This document shows positions 1 to 11,120 of a DNA stretch of 42,058 nucleotides, piece after piece. Each line of letters begins with the position of its first letter. Position 1 is the stretch's first letter. A program made the translations under genes and the position numbers. The notes under the pieces were generated by a model, which searched no databases, was not told the DNA's origin, and saw nothing but the letters and a program-made list of their open reading frames with translations. Source of the stretch: Fragilaria crotonensis (lineage: Eukaryota > Bacillariophyta > Fragilariophyceae > Fragilariales > Fragilariaceae); assembly GCA_022925895.1 (NCBI GenBank), contig JAKSYS010000559.1, positions 1-42,058 of the forward strand. Reading direction: 5' to 3'.

Positions 1-588
1 ACTCTGGTGTGGACTGTGGACTACTGACTACACGTACTGTATACTGCTACAGCGCTCATAATAACGACAGTCCGTAATACGGATGACAATACGGACCCGT
101 ATTGTCATCGACACGGCTATGCTACAGGCGTACTTGAGCTTCGAGTATAGTCGAGTACTGGTGCTCGACGTGTCCGGAGTATGGAGTCATCTTACAAGAA
201 GCACGATGTTTCAACTAGCTTAAATCTTTGGAATCTATTGGATCCGTTTAGCATATGAGACAGAAGTGATGATTGAGATGACATCGAACGCCACCAATAG
301 AATTCAGATGACAATAAATGGTCATTCCGACGTAGATTGATTGCATGCACGTATGGCTCGCGTCGTGATCCCTGTAGCGAAGGACTGATGGACGTGTTTG
401 GAAAGCCCGCCACATTGAGAAAAGAGACCATGTCAACACGCCGCAAATATTGTCACAAATGCAGCGTACTTCCGTTGGAGAGATGAATCTGTTTTCATGA
501 TGCAGAACTGTATTCTCGACTCATCAACCAAGCTTTAACAATATCAGGTCACAACAACACCAGATAGTACCATATTGCACCTGCGACT
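1..588. other. Intergenic, no gene seen
   Basis: No reading frame here looks coding. The stretch contains GTAC-rich short palindromes (for example around 147-172) and one clear hairpin listed separately. It lies downstream of the minus-strand oxygenase and probably holds its 3' flank. Confidence 0.6.
82..109. repeat. 28-nt near-perfect palindrome
   Basis: GATGACAATACG is followed, after a 4-nt centre, by its reverse complement CGTATTGTCATC. It overlaps a smaller palindrome, CCGTAATACGG, just upstream. It could form a hairpin or be a dimeric protein-binding site; nothing shows which. Confidence 0.7.
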
Positions 589-1436
589 TTAGGATTCATC
601 CTCGTGCTCACTTGAACGATACCTCCATCCACCACTCTCATCCTCGGCAGTATCTACCTTGCGACGAGTATGCAACAAATGTCGCATGGTAATGGAAACT
701 CGTCGATAATTCACATCACGACAGATGGGTTCTTGGCCATCAATGTACACCCACTTGTATTTGGATATACCGTGACGATAGTCATTGCGAGCTTCATCTT
801 CCAAAATCAACAAGGAACCTGGTTCCAACAGTATTTTTGAATATCCCAGTACTCATGACATTGATTGGTCCGCAGTTTGGGTTTCTTGAGAGTCATGTAC
901 ACTGGACTGACTAAGGACAGTGTCAGAATGATGGGTCCAAAGGCATTGTAATCTTCGAAATGCGACGCAATGCCCAAATTGTTGAGATATTCATTCACAA
1001 GAATTTGTGACGGAAAGCCCCTTTCAAAGAATTCTTCGCATTTGGGAGCCAGAAATGGTAGGAGTCCCTTCAAGTCTAATGAGAACGGCGTTTCTTCTTC
1101 CTTTTCACCAGGTTGCAGGAGTTTGTTTCGGTAATTCGTATGGTAATATACCTCTCCATAGAATTGTTGTCGTCTCGCAAGAATCTTTTGCCATGGATGC
1201 TCATAGATGGCTGCCAGGAGCTCTTCTTGCTCGCGATCCGAATAGAAATTCCGGTAGTATCGCAAACCGTTAATCCTCACGAGTTCATTGGCTTCATTGC
1301 GCGGACACAGTTCATCCGGAACTGTGCAAGGTTTCAGAGAGGGATGAGATATTTCGACAGCAAGATTAGTGTTATAGATGAAAGGTGAAGGATCTGCTTC
1401 TGGAGCTGACATGGTGAAATCGACGTGATGGTCCAA
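589..1436 (-). pseudogene. AlkB-like 2-oxoglutarate/Fe(II) dioxygenase, one frameshift
   Basis: Two overlapping minus-strand frames make one AlkB-family protein of about 280 residues. The first frame (from 1436; alternative ATG at 1412) carries the strand ending HFED at residues 159-162, then ILTLSLVSPVYM, which matches the core after the first iron ligand. The second frame continues with LEPGSLLIL, the distal-histidine segment RHGIS, and RRVSITMR, the usual R-x5-R 2-oxoglutarate-binding end. The frames meet in a run of five A (minus strand, about 838-842); one more A would rejoin them, so this is either a consensus error or a recent lesion. The metal motif reads H-x-E rather than the usual H-x-D. 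Arrangement resembles ALKBH8/ALKBH6-type proteins; whether the substrate is nucleic acid or protein is unknown. It is transcribed divergently from the GNAT gene. Confidence 0.75.
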
Positions 1437-1763
1437 GTCCGGCTGAGGCCTGGGATTGGTTTATCATTTCATATATTTTCCTGTATTTCAAAAATACATC
1501 TTCGATGTTGCTCATTTTTGTTGAATGGTGGGAAACTGATGGTGACGGTGCTTGATGTGGATTGTGGCAATATGGGAAAGACGCCGGTGCTAAGCGATAC
1601 AGTAAAACCATGCAAGTACTCCGAGTACGAAGTATACAAGTACAGATGTACTCGATCCTTGCGGATGCCCTGCACATCTCACTTTTGCTTACGTGTGCGC
1701 CTGTAGAAGTTCGCAGCGATGGCGAGCGCCATCAGTTACAATAATCGCGGCAAGAAGTAACCA
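1437..1763. promoter_or_regulatory. Divergent promoter region between oxygenase and GNAT genes
   Basis: These 327 bp separate two divergent start codons and should hold both promoters. At about 1614-1656 there is a cluster of GTAC-centred palindromic words (AGTACTCCGAGTAC, then AAGTAC and TGTACTCG). The same kind of cluster recurs upstream of other genes in the window. No TATA box is obvious. Regulatory role is inferred from position only. Confidence 0.4.
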
Positions 1764-2909
1764 ATGTTCCCGTTACATGTCACGAAGTACTGGTGTCTTC
1801 TCATACTCCTCGTAGTAGCAGCAGCCAATAGCTTATCGGTTCCAATTTCGCAATCTCCAATGGCACAGACTTCTGCGTTGTCATCTAGTGATTTGATTTT
1901 CCAAGGAATCACAGAAGAAAACTCGTCGTTGTTGTGGGAATTCCTCAGCATTGCGGCACATGAGGAAGATGTGAGCGTCGTCAAATCCAATCCTGCTCTT
2001 GCTCGGTATGCTGCAGAATTCGATGTACGAAAAGACTTTGGTTTTGTAGCGTACTACTCGGATCATCCTGAATCTGCACTGGGTGCTATTTGGGCACGAC
2101 AATGGGATGACCCCCAAAATCGAGGCTTTGCTTTTGTATCCGACGATATACCCGAACTTGCATTTGGTGTCAGATCTGAATATCAAGGGAAAGGAATTGG
2201 AACTGCCTTGCTGCAAAAGCTATTGGATTACGCGTCGTCTCAACGACACGTACCGGCAATGAGTCTCAGCGTTCGAGATTCCAATCCTGCACTTCGACTG
2301 TACGAGCGCTCGGGATTTCGACGACTAGTTTCCGTCCCCAATCGAGTCGGTGGTCACTCTTTTACCATGGTCAAGATTTTTGATCAAGGCACTGTTGTTC
2401 TTCGATCCGTGATTCACAAGGATGATATTCCTTCAATACTCTCATTAATTCAAAAAAAGGCTGAATTCGACATGACCATGGCAGATTCCATAACCCCCTT
2501 GACGGTTACGGAAGAGAAACTTGAAGATGCTCTTCTCCAAAAGCCACAACACGCACATGTGATTTTGGCAGAACGCGCCACTGGTGGTCCCATTGGTATG
2601 GCATTGTATTATTATCGCTTTTCGTCCTTTTCCGGTCAACCGCACCTATGGTTGGAGGACTTGTTTGTGAAGGAGGATTGCCGAAGTCAAGGAGTGGGAA
2701 GAATGTTATTTCATCGAATTGCGGAAATTGCAAAGGCTCCGTCCAACACGAATTGCTGCACACACGTGGGGTGGGTTGCGAGTGCTCGAAACACACGAGG
2801 CCTCTTGTTTTATGAGAAAATGGGCGCTCAAATTGTAGAACAGCACGGGAATAGGTATACATTCCAGTGGCAGATGGGCAACTCTACAACTGAGGCCAAC
2901 GGATGCTGA
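1764..2909 (+). CDS. Tandem GNAT-domain acetyltransferase with signal peptide
   Basis: An intact 381-residue frame. Residues 1-22 form a hydrophobic signal peptide or anchor (CLLILLVVAAANS), so the protein probably enters the secretory route or a plastid. Two GNAT folds follow. The first (about 45-205) has the acetyl-CoA pyrophosphate loop YQGKGIGTALL near 140-150, then SVRDSNPALRLYERSGF, the usual C-terminal GNAT strand. The second (about 210-372) has CRSQGVGRMLF near 306-316 and ASARNTRGLLFYEKMGA near 339-355, most like the spermidine/spermine and diamine acetyltransferase group. Both acetyl-CoA loops look functional, which is unusual since one domain of such pairs has often decayed. The substrate cannot be named. 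The gene is divergent from the AlkB-like gene across a 327-bp promoter region. Confidence 0.88.
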   Translation: MFPLHVTKYWCLLILLVVAAANSLSVPISQSPMAQTSALSSSDLIFQGITEENSSLLWEFLSIAAHEEDVSVVKSNPALARYAAEFDVRKDFGFVAYYSDHPESALGAIWARQWDDPQNRGFAFVSDDIPELAFGVRSEYQGKGIGTALLQKLLDYASSQRHVPAMSLSVRDSNPALRLYERSGFRRLVSVPNRVGGHSFTMVKIFDQGTVVLRSVIHKDDIPSILSLIQKKAEFDMTMADSITPLTVTEEKLEDALLQKPQHAHVILAERATGGPIGMALYYYRFSSFSGQPHLWLEDLFVKEDCRSQGVGRMLFHRIAEIAKAPSNTNCCTHVGWVASARNTRGLLFYEKMGAQIVEQHGNRYTFQWQMGNSTTEANGC

Positions 2910-4435
2910 CCTATTGCATCGATCCTGATCGTTGTCATGATTGTCGACTTACAAAATGATACAATGTCTTGCTCATTGCCATGTACCGCATGATAAAGCA
3001 TGGCATCTTTGAGATCCAGCAAAATTCTTACTTGAATTCTTAAGATATTATACAGTTTTGGTTGTACAACAAGCCGACTATCTCTAGTAGGAGCTCCATG
3101 CGAAGGGCATCGACTTAGACAACGACCGCATGGCAAAAGCGCAGCAACGCTAATCTCCAGCATAATTCAGGCTAAACAGGTGACGATGTAACGATCTCGA
3201 CAAACATCGCGAGCTGTCTATCCTTTTCACGACAACTGAAAGAACTCCCGAGTATTTCAACCAATTGTTTCACGACGCCAAACTAGCCATCGACATCAGC
3301 GCAGACAAGAGGTGTGTCGCCATCGTTACCTACTGTATTCACATTGCGCCTCGCTTAATTGACACTCAACCATGACGTACACATGGCCCTTTAATTTGGC
3401 AATGTGGAGGGGTGACAAGTTCTGGTCACTTGTCCATGTAGTGTGCGTTCGTTTTGATACCCAGTCCAGAACTGACATCAATCTGGCTGAGGACATACCG
3501 CTCTAACTTCCCGTGCTATGGGAATTTAGGATGATTGTCAGATCCTGGGTGTGAGCTGCACATGTCAATGCTGTTAGCAGCAGCTGAAAGGACGATATCG
3601 GAGTTAGACAACTTGACTATTGGAATTCTCCATTACTACCGGTAGATAGTGATGCTCAGAAGTAGAGCACTTTTCGAAGCGCGATGTGTTCGGCATTGCA
3701 TGAAAGGGGAATTCACTCTCTCTAGAGAGAAACGAATACTACGTCTCCTTCTGCACTATGTCATCATATTCTGACATAATGACACAGGAGCAATACTTTA
3801 TAGCTCCGATATACGATTTACCTGTTCTAAAACCCGGTTGCACCTAATATATATATAAATACGCGTAGCATATATATAAAGCAAATGCCCTCCTACCTGG
3901 TATGCAATACTACCAGTGCGTCGGCCCGTCGGCCCAACATAGAACTCCTTGCTCCATGTGTTTAAGTTAGCTGATGGATCTTTGTTAGGTTTGTCCTCAC
4001 ATCGAGGTGCGCCGGTTGTTTTCAAGACACAGCATGGTATGAAATGGATCTTTAAGTTGTAGCCGTACATTTTGTACCATGAATACTAATCGTGTGCACT
4101 CGAACCGCTTGATCCGAGGTCGTAAATGAATCTTAAAATTCGACGAAGATTCATTCGCAGGCACGCGTTCGATTTTTTCGATGTGAATCACATCACGAGA
4201 AGATTCAACATCAAAAGCATGATTAGAAATCAAAAAAATTGATTACTACTGAGTAGTCAACATATTTATCTATGTATATGTTTGACATCTGAATGCATGA
4301 CTCTGACATGAGGTTGTTGGTCGTAATCCTTGAATCAAACGAATCTTTGCGACAGGGATCCGTCACAAGTCATTCATCACTTGACGCTCACAGTCTTCGA
4401 ACGTTGACATCAGGAGGTCATCGAACATTTCCAAC
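2910..4435. other. Intergenic, no gene seen
   Basis: About 1.5 kb without a convincing frame. It holds an AT-rich stretch near 3846-3880 (repeated TATATATA), a short hairpin near 3412-3441 (GACAAGT...ACTTGTC), and the presumed promoter of the downstream 5'-nucleotidase in its last few hundred bases. Short frames near 3798-4233 on the minus strand have no recognisable features. Confidence 0.55.
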
Positions 4436-6429
4436 ATGAAGGTAGCATGTTTCTCGATTCTGGCTTTCCTGGCTGGAAGCGGCATCGAAGTCGCGGCCCA
4501 GGAGGATACGAAGGCAAACGTCAGGAAAGGTGGTTTCACTTTGCAGATTCTTCACTCGTCTGACAACGAATCAAACTTTCAGGACCTCAACACACTGGAA
4601 GATAAGATCCTCAATTATGCGGCCATCGCAGAGCATTTGAAGAGGTTGGGCGAGATGGAAAAAGCTTACACTCTTCACTTGACTGCAGGTGACCACACAC
4701 TTCCAGGGCCTTACTACAAGGCATCGGCCGAAGTCCCATACCTTGGAAAACCTGGCCTTGGTGATATCATCATGTACAACGCTATGGGGTTGGAAGCCAA
4801 CGGTATGGGAAACCATGAATTTGATGGAGGGATTAATCAGTAAGTTCAGCTGCATCGTCCAGTGCAATAAGGTGTGTGAATAATCTTTCGTTGAGTTTCT
4901 CAACTTTGCGTGTGTCCCCTCTCAGATTTGCCGACATGCTTGCGACTGCGTTTTATCCTTTCATTGCGGCAAACTTGGACTTTTCCAAAGCCGTAACCAC
5001 CGTTACTTCTATTAAGATTGCGCAAGATGCTGGCCCGTGCTCGGCCGCTAGAGGTGCCGTAACCAAGTCTTGCTTCATTAGACTTGACAACAAGGTCGTC
5101 GTGGGTCTCATTGGTCGTGCTCCGGCTGATTTCTTCAATGTCATTGCCGATCCTAAAACACTATACCAGGAATTGATTTTGTCGGTGGTCGTGATCCTGT
5201 GACAAATCAGCCGCTCGTTTCGGCCGTTGGTCAAGTTCTTGAGCAAGTCGATCTCCTTGAAAGGCGAGGTGCCAATGTTATCATCCTTGTGGACCATGCT
5301 CAAGACTTTACCTTGGACCCTTGAGTGCGGCAAGTTTGCGAGGTATCGATATCATTGTTCAGGCTGGCTCGACTGGCTTCGTCGGACAATCCACTCCCAC
5401 TGGCCCTTTCAACTTTCTTCGAGATGGTGATGTACCCACGGCACCGTACCCCGTCGTGCGCACGGACAAGGAAGGACGTACTGTTCTGGCCGTGAATAGC
5501 GATCAATTGTACCGCTACATCGGACATCTCCTCGTCAGATTCGACAAGAATGGCAATTTGGTTTCATGGGACTCTCGCTCTGGACCAATTGCCACCACGG
5601 CAGAAGCTGTCGGTCTTCTGTCCAACGTTGTCAAAGGAAAGAAGTCGTCGTTGAGCAAGAGGAAGCGACAAAAGACGGTTCCTCAAGTGTACGCTGATCT
5701 CAAAGCTACGCCACTCATTACGGCAGCCTCACGGTTGTCGGCACCACCTCTGAAGAACTGAATGGCTTGCGAGCTGATGTTCGCACGAAGGAAACGAACT
5801 TGGGTCGTTTGGCTGCCGAGTCTAGTATTTGGGCCGCCAAGAGTATGTTGATGCCAACGGACCAGCGGGAGTTACCGTTCAAATGGCATTGAAGAATGGT
5901 GGGGAATTCGTGGCACAATCGAAGGACCTCAAATTACTGTTTTGTGATCGAAGGAGCGTTGGCGTTTGACAACAAGCTGACCGTCGTTCGGCTAACCGCT
6001 ACAGTTGCTGGCTGCACTCGAGAATGCTTTCAGTCGCTTTCCTTCTGCAGACGGTCGCTTTGCCCAGCTTGCTGGTCTTCGAGTCACATTCGATCCATCT
6101 AAGCCTGGTTTGCAGGCACAGACAACCGTGTCTACGCCGTCGCGAGTGATTGAAATGGCTCAGGTGGACAGTGATGGCATTGTCGTTGATACGATTGTCT
6201 CATCCGGAACACTACAGGGTGACCCTGCTCGAACCTTTGTTTTGGCCACCAACAACTTCCTCACGACCGGTGGTGATGGATATGCCGCCTTCGCTGCCGC
6301 TACACAACTTGCGACCACGACATTGGGAGAGCAGCAGATTTTGGAGGATTATATTTCTTCGAACTTGGCGGAATCGTCGATATTCCCGATCCTCCTACTC
6401 CAGCAAATGTCATCAATGCCGCCGTGTAG
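4436..6429 (+). pseudogene. 5'-nucleotidase / metallophosphoesterase family, multiply frameshifted
   Basis: A secreted calcineurin-type phosphoesterase followed by a 5'-nucleotidase C-terminal domain. Residues 1-21 are a signal peptide. Exon 1 shows the metal-site blocks LQILHSSDNES, LTAGDHTLPG and GNHEFDGG. A GT-AG intron lies at 4840-4925 (86 bp, donor GTAAGT) and splices in frame to FADMLATAFYPFIAANLDF. The rest is present in order but jumps frame about eight times (near 5167, 5322, 5721, 5840, 5902, 5951, 6003 and 6360). All but one need exactly one extra base, usually in a short homopolymer; the one near 6003 needs two. Late blocks include the substrate-pocket NGGGIR region (near 5895) and VDIPDPPTPANVINAAV ending at TAG 6427-6429. 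The loop that normally reads GHSH appears as AGSTG. No nonsense substitution was seen, so consensus error is a real alternative to pseudogene. The likely ancestral role is extracellular phosphate release from nucleotides. Confidence 0.8.
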
Positions 6430-8567
6430 TCGTCCATGTCATCGTTCAATTTCACTTGACAGGTGCATGCGCAGAAATTATTGAATTGAAATAAGTTTCA
6501 TCTTTCATAGGTTCCTAAGTTCATAGGTCGGAGAGCTTGTGCAACAACCCTCACTATTGTTTTGATAGGTACGCATAGTATCACAACGTGTTGACAGTTT
6601 GCGCGTAGACTACGGTATTGACGGTGTGCAGTTGACAGTAGCACAGTATATTGATTGACAAAAGCCATGCACTATTACATGTGTACGACCTCCAAACGGG
6701 TTGCAACTGTATCCGATAAAATAGACTCAAAATTGTGTCTGCTCGTAGAAACCCAGTACATGACTACTGGAGGTAAAGAATCCATGCAAAAAGATGTGCG
6801 TATGCCGTATACAGCCCATCGTATGAATGATTCATCCTGCTGTGGCATTTTCGTTTGATGCCAACCATGCCCAAAAGGAATGTTTCGGTCATCGACTTGT
6901 GTTGCAATTCGATGTGCGTGGTGTCGGTTCGACTGGCGAATGCTTGCATTTGCTGCGCTCTCGTGGTGGTGGTCTGTACTCCTCGAGTTGTTTCATGGGT
7001 GCTCGTCGTTTCAGTCTTCATCTTCATCGATCATCCAGATTCGAGGACAACCATCAGCAGCTTAAAGGTTGCGGAATCGCCTCCTTGTTGTTTGGTGGTA
7101 CGTGTTGCTGCCATTCTTGGTTTGTCGTGAATGATTACCGTGATGTAAAACACGATGTCTAACATACATATTCTACGCATTTAACAGCCGACAGATCCTA
7201 ATCGACGGTCCCGTCGATGTCGGCATTGATTCTTTGCTGTTTTGGGCGCAGGAGCTGATTTTTTCTTTGTGCAGTGCTTGCATGTCTTTTGCCGTGCATA
7301 TACATTGTCTCTGCTCTGTGCATTTGTGGCATGTAACTCCATTCTGCTTCCTCGCAGCATCACCAAGACGAAGCCATTCAGCTTGCTTCCTCCATCCATC
7401 TGTCATTGTTCGTTGCTTTCCGTGACTCACAAGCCAATACCTTTGCCTATTCCAACTTTGCTCTACTATGAAAAGCCGCTGCGGTGTATACCAGCATGCC
7501 TATGATGCCTCACGGTTGTCGAATTCACATTGTTTGTCCAGCTCTGCCAACAGGTTGCGATGAAGCAAAGCAACTAAGATCGCATTCTTGATGTCGTGGT
7601 TTCCAACCCCAGCTCTCGTGCCTCCATCCTTTGACTTGCCATATTGACGGGCAAGAGATAAATCATCGTTCAATGGCTTCGCATCCTTTGACTTCTGCTT
7701 TTCTGGAGCCGGTGTTGTCGTTTATTGCTGGCACTGTGATCCTCGCTTTTTGCAGGATGCTGTGCCTCGTGTGTCACGCGCCAGGCACCCCGGTTTGTTC
7801 ATCTTCATAACGACCGGGAAAAGTCCTCTGCTTGTGTTTGTTTCCTGCTGCATTTTTGGTGTTCTCAACATCACGTAATGCTTCCAGCTGTGCCGCAGAC
7901 AGCCAGGACCCAAGCCTCTCCACCGCGTGAACACTTTCCTGGCAACAGTCTTGCAAAACAAGAACATATTGTCGTCCGGTGGGTTTGATTGCAGTTTGAG
8001 AATCCTTTGTACAGCATTTGGCTGCCGGCGGTGTTGTCAAGTTAGTAGCCAACAATGTTTATTCACATCGTGCCTTCCATTCTGCCTCTATACTTTGTCG
8101 GTTGTTATGGAACTCCGCATACCTTGCTTTCTTCTCTCCTCCTCACTGCATGCTCTGAGCAACGCGCAACCATGTCGCCACCATCATGTATTGTCAAGCA
8201 AGGAGAGGGACGTTCAATGATTGTTGTGTCGTTGTGGTCATGATAAGGCAGAGTGCCGCCGCGCGCCGTAGGTTTTTGTGTGAACAAAGGATTGGATTTA
8301 TGGATGGACATGCTCTAGCTAGTAGTAGGGAGTTGTACTGGTTTCCTACGAGATGACCCAATCTTGTATTGGCGCAGTCAATTTTTTATCGGAGGTACAG
8401 TTGAAACCCGTTTGGAGCTAGTACTTGTAGCTAATAGATGCCTATATATGTAGTAGAACGGCTTCGTCCTGGGAGGTCCGGTAAAATGACGTTTCTTCTC
8501 GTAGCTTCTACATGCAATTAATACCAAGCAGAGGTGCGCGGCCGGACCTTCCTCTGGCCAATACGAC
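6430..8567. other. Intergenic, no gene seen
   Basis: About 2.1 kb with several short frames on both strands (6655-8311). None has domain-like composition, frame continuity or splice structure I can support. The right end is the original flank of the copia insertion. If the element were removed, the last part of this stretch would lie directly upstream of the lumenal-protein gene at 16702, so it may hold that gene's former promoter. Confidence 0.5.
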
Positions 8568-8572
8568 GTACT
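8568..8572. repeat. Target-site duplication of copia element (left)
   Basis: GTACT directly precedes the left LTR and is repeated exactly at 16626-16630 directly after the right LTR. A 5-bp duplication is typical of Ty1/copia integrases. Confidence 0.9.
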
Positions 8573-9163
8573 AGTCGAAGTACACAGCGTGATCAAGGCT
8601 GCGTACTAGTTCGTAGAAATCCGGGTTCGGTCAAACGTAGAGTTTTAATTCTAGAGTTGTTTAACTTATAAGCTTATTTCTAGGTTTCACTTTGAAGGAA
8701 CCAATTCAATCCAGGACCGATTGAATCTTGCCGATCTACTTTCGCGAAGTTAGAGGGTTGTGGGAGTGAACATTCAAAGCCTTCATCCCACTGATAAAGG
8801 CATTGAAATGTCAGCACCAACTCCGCCTCACGAGCGAATTGACGAGTGACGATCGCAACAACTGTTGCAACATGGCCAGACTTAGCCAACATGATGAAGG
8901 ACACATGTTGGAAATTAGATAGCACATGAAGTGAAATTGCAGTTGAATTGCCCAGGGTAAAGTGGACAAATTGTTGTTGTAGGAAAGGAGGTTATGAGGG
9001 CGGAAAGCAGTCCGGGACAACTGTAGTTTTCGTACTGGCATTCGCCGTATACAGTTGGCGTGAGAATCTTCGTATCCAAAGCCGGATGGGACTCAGCTGG
9101 CGGGGACGAAATTTCAACGTCAATAACGGCACAATAACAGCTGTCAGCTGCTGTACCTTGACT
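8573..9163 (-). repeat. 3' LTR of copia element
   Basis: 591 bp, matching 16036-16625 over its whole length. On the plus strand it begins AGTCGAAG and ends CCTTGACT, so the termini form a 4-bp inverted repeat AGTC...GACT rather than the canonical TG...CA. Confidence 0.95.
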
Positions 9164-9172
9164 CTCCCTCTC
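9164..9172 (-). other. Polypurine tract of copia element
   Basis: On the minus strand the sequence directly before the 3' LTR is GAGAGGGAG, an uninterrupted purine run of the kind that primes plus-strand DNA synthesis. Its exact abutment supports the LTR edge at 9163. Confidence 0.7.
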
Positions 9173-9267
9173 ATTCAATGAAACAAGAAATAGATTAGTG
9201 ATGGTGTGGTGAAAATGTAGGACATGAACAATAAACATATGGGCTTGCAGGATAAGAGGGAACACTC

Positions 9268-11000
9268 TTAAATCCACCCAACACAAGTGCGGCGGTGCCG
9301 CGTGTCACCAACCTTGAGCAAGCTTTCGAATGCGTTCGAAAACTTCTCGATTGAGGCCCTTGTAAGGTAGTCAGCCAACTGGTCAGTGGTTGCAATCTTG
9401 AGCACTTCAACATCTCCGTTGCGGACGTGGTGCCAAAAGAAGTGCCACTTAACCAGGAAGTACTTGGTGCGATTAGTAATGCGTTGCTTGGTAGCGAGCA
9501 GCAGAGCACCGTTGTTGTCTTCAAAGACTCGGCAGCGAATGGTAGACTTGAAGTCAGGTGGCAGAGTCAATTCCTTGCAGATTTCTCCAAGAAGATCACG
9601 AAGTGGCAACAGAGTCCTCATGCTTGCACTGAGAGCAGAGTACTCAGATTCCAATGTGGACAGGGAGATCTCTGTTTGTAGTTGAGACTTCCAGAGAATT
9701 GGACAACCTCCAAGGGTGATGATGTAGCCGGTGCGGGACTTGGCGCTGGTGTCAGAATGATCAGGGTCACGACCATGGAGGCCAGCAAAGTCAGCATCAA
9801 CATAACAATCAGAGAGAGGTCTCCAGTGGGAGTCACAATAGTTCCTTTGTCAGCAGTGCGGTGCAAGTAGCGGACAATTGTTTTGATTGCCATGGCATGG
9901 CTCTTCTTGGGAGAATGATTGAACCTGGCAACTTGACTTACTGCAAATGTGATGTCTGGCCTTGTGTTTGTTGACAAGTACAAGAGCATTCCAACAATAG
10001 AGCGGTAGTTCCAGAACTCATCCATGGGTTCTCCATCAGGTCAATCCCAAGGCATGCTTGCATAGCAGGAGTGTGGTTGGGGTTGCAGTCTTGAAGTCCT
10101 GTTGCCTTGATGATCTTCTGGATCAAACCCTTTGTGTTAGGGTGACAGTGTTGGCAACTTCATCCTTGACAAACTTGATTCCAAGAAAATCAGTGAATGT
10201 GCCTTCACGAGTGAACTCCAAACCCAAATCAGTAAGATCCTGGAACAGTTTGTCAAGATCCTTCTTGTTGAGTAGGCAATCCCAAGATCATCAACATAGA
10301 GAACAATCATGATGGTCTTGTTGTACAAAAGGCATGAGTCTGTGGCACTCTGCTTCAATCCTTGGAGGAGGAGTGCTTCACGAATGTGTTGATACCAAAG
10401 GCGGGGAGCAACCGAGAGGCCGTAGAGGCTCTTAACAAGTCGTAGGCAGGTCCTTTGGTCACTTGGCTGATCAGACTTGAAGCCCTTGGCATGTGGATCC
10501 AGACTGGGTCAGTTAGGTTGGCTTGAACAAAGGCACTGCTGAAGTCAATGGAGCAAGTTTGCCATCCCAATGTTAGGGACAAGACAAGGAACAATCGAAC
10601 TGAACTCCAAGCAACAACTGGGGCATAGGTTTCAGGTTCTCCTTCTTCAAGGTCGCCTCGAACACAGTAGCTTTGTACTTGGTGACTTCTCCATCTGGGG
10701 ATCGCTTGCGCCGAAATACCCAAGTCCCTGGGAGAATCTTGGTCTTGGCTTCAAGGATACTGACTTCCTTCCAAGTCCCATTCTTCTCAAGGCTTGCCAC
10801 TTCCTTAGCAGCTGCCTCCATCCACTTGGTCACATGCTCAATGTCAGCCATAGCTTGGTCAAAGCTCAGAGTGTCAGGATCAGATGCAGCTGCCTTGAAG
10901 GCAGTTGGGGAAAGGATGATTCCATTTTCCTCAAAGATCCAAGCACTTGGAGAAGCAAAGTATCCATGGCCTTGAGTGTTATCGTATCCAAGGCGTTGTG
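9268..11000 (-). pseudogene. Copia reverse transcriptase and RNase H, frame-broken
   Basis: The reverse transcriptase starts with the RVT_2 lead-in (VASLEKNGTWKEV, about 10790) and passes ETYAPVVAWSSVR. It then shows the first palm aspartate in SIDFSSAFVQANL (near 10546) and the catalytic YVDD at about 10284-10295. The connecting part YRSIVGMLLYLSTNTRPDIT (about 10000) leads to RNase H with SEYSALSASM, FEDNNGALLLA, KYFLVKWHFFW and TDQLADYLTRAS (9350-9650). All signature residues are present, but the reading frame changes several times. It ends about 100 bp before the 3' LTR. Confidence 0.88.
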
Positions 11001-11120
11001 GTGCTGCGCGAATGCGGTTGGACCGGCGCGAGACGTTGGTGGCGGAGGCGACTTGACTGGTTGCTCGTCACGTGGTGAGTCAAGGGCGAATGCATTGTCT
11101 GGAACAGGACTCTCCTCGTT

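Noticed and set aside
6655..8311. Several 60-110-codon frames on both strands
   Set aside because: Overlapping, short, without motifs, splice structure or phase continuity.
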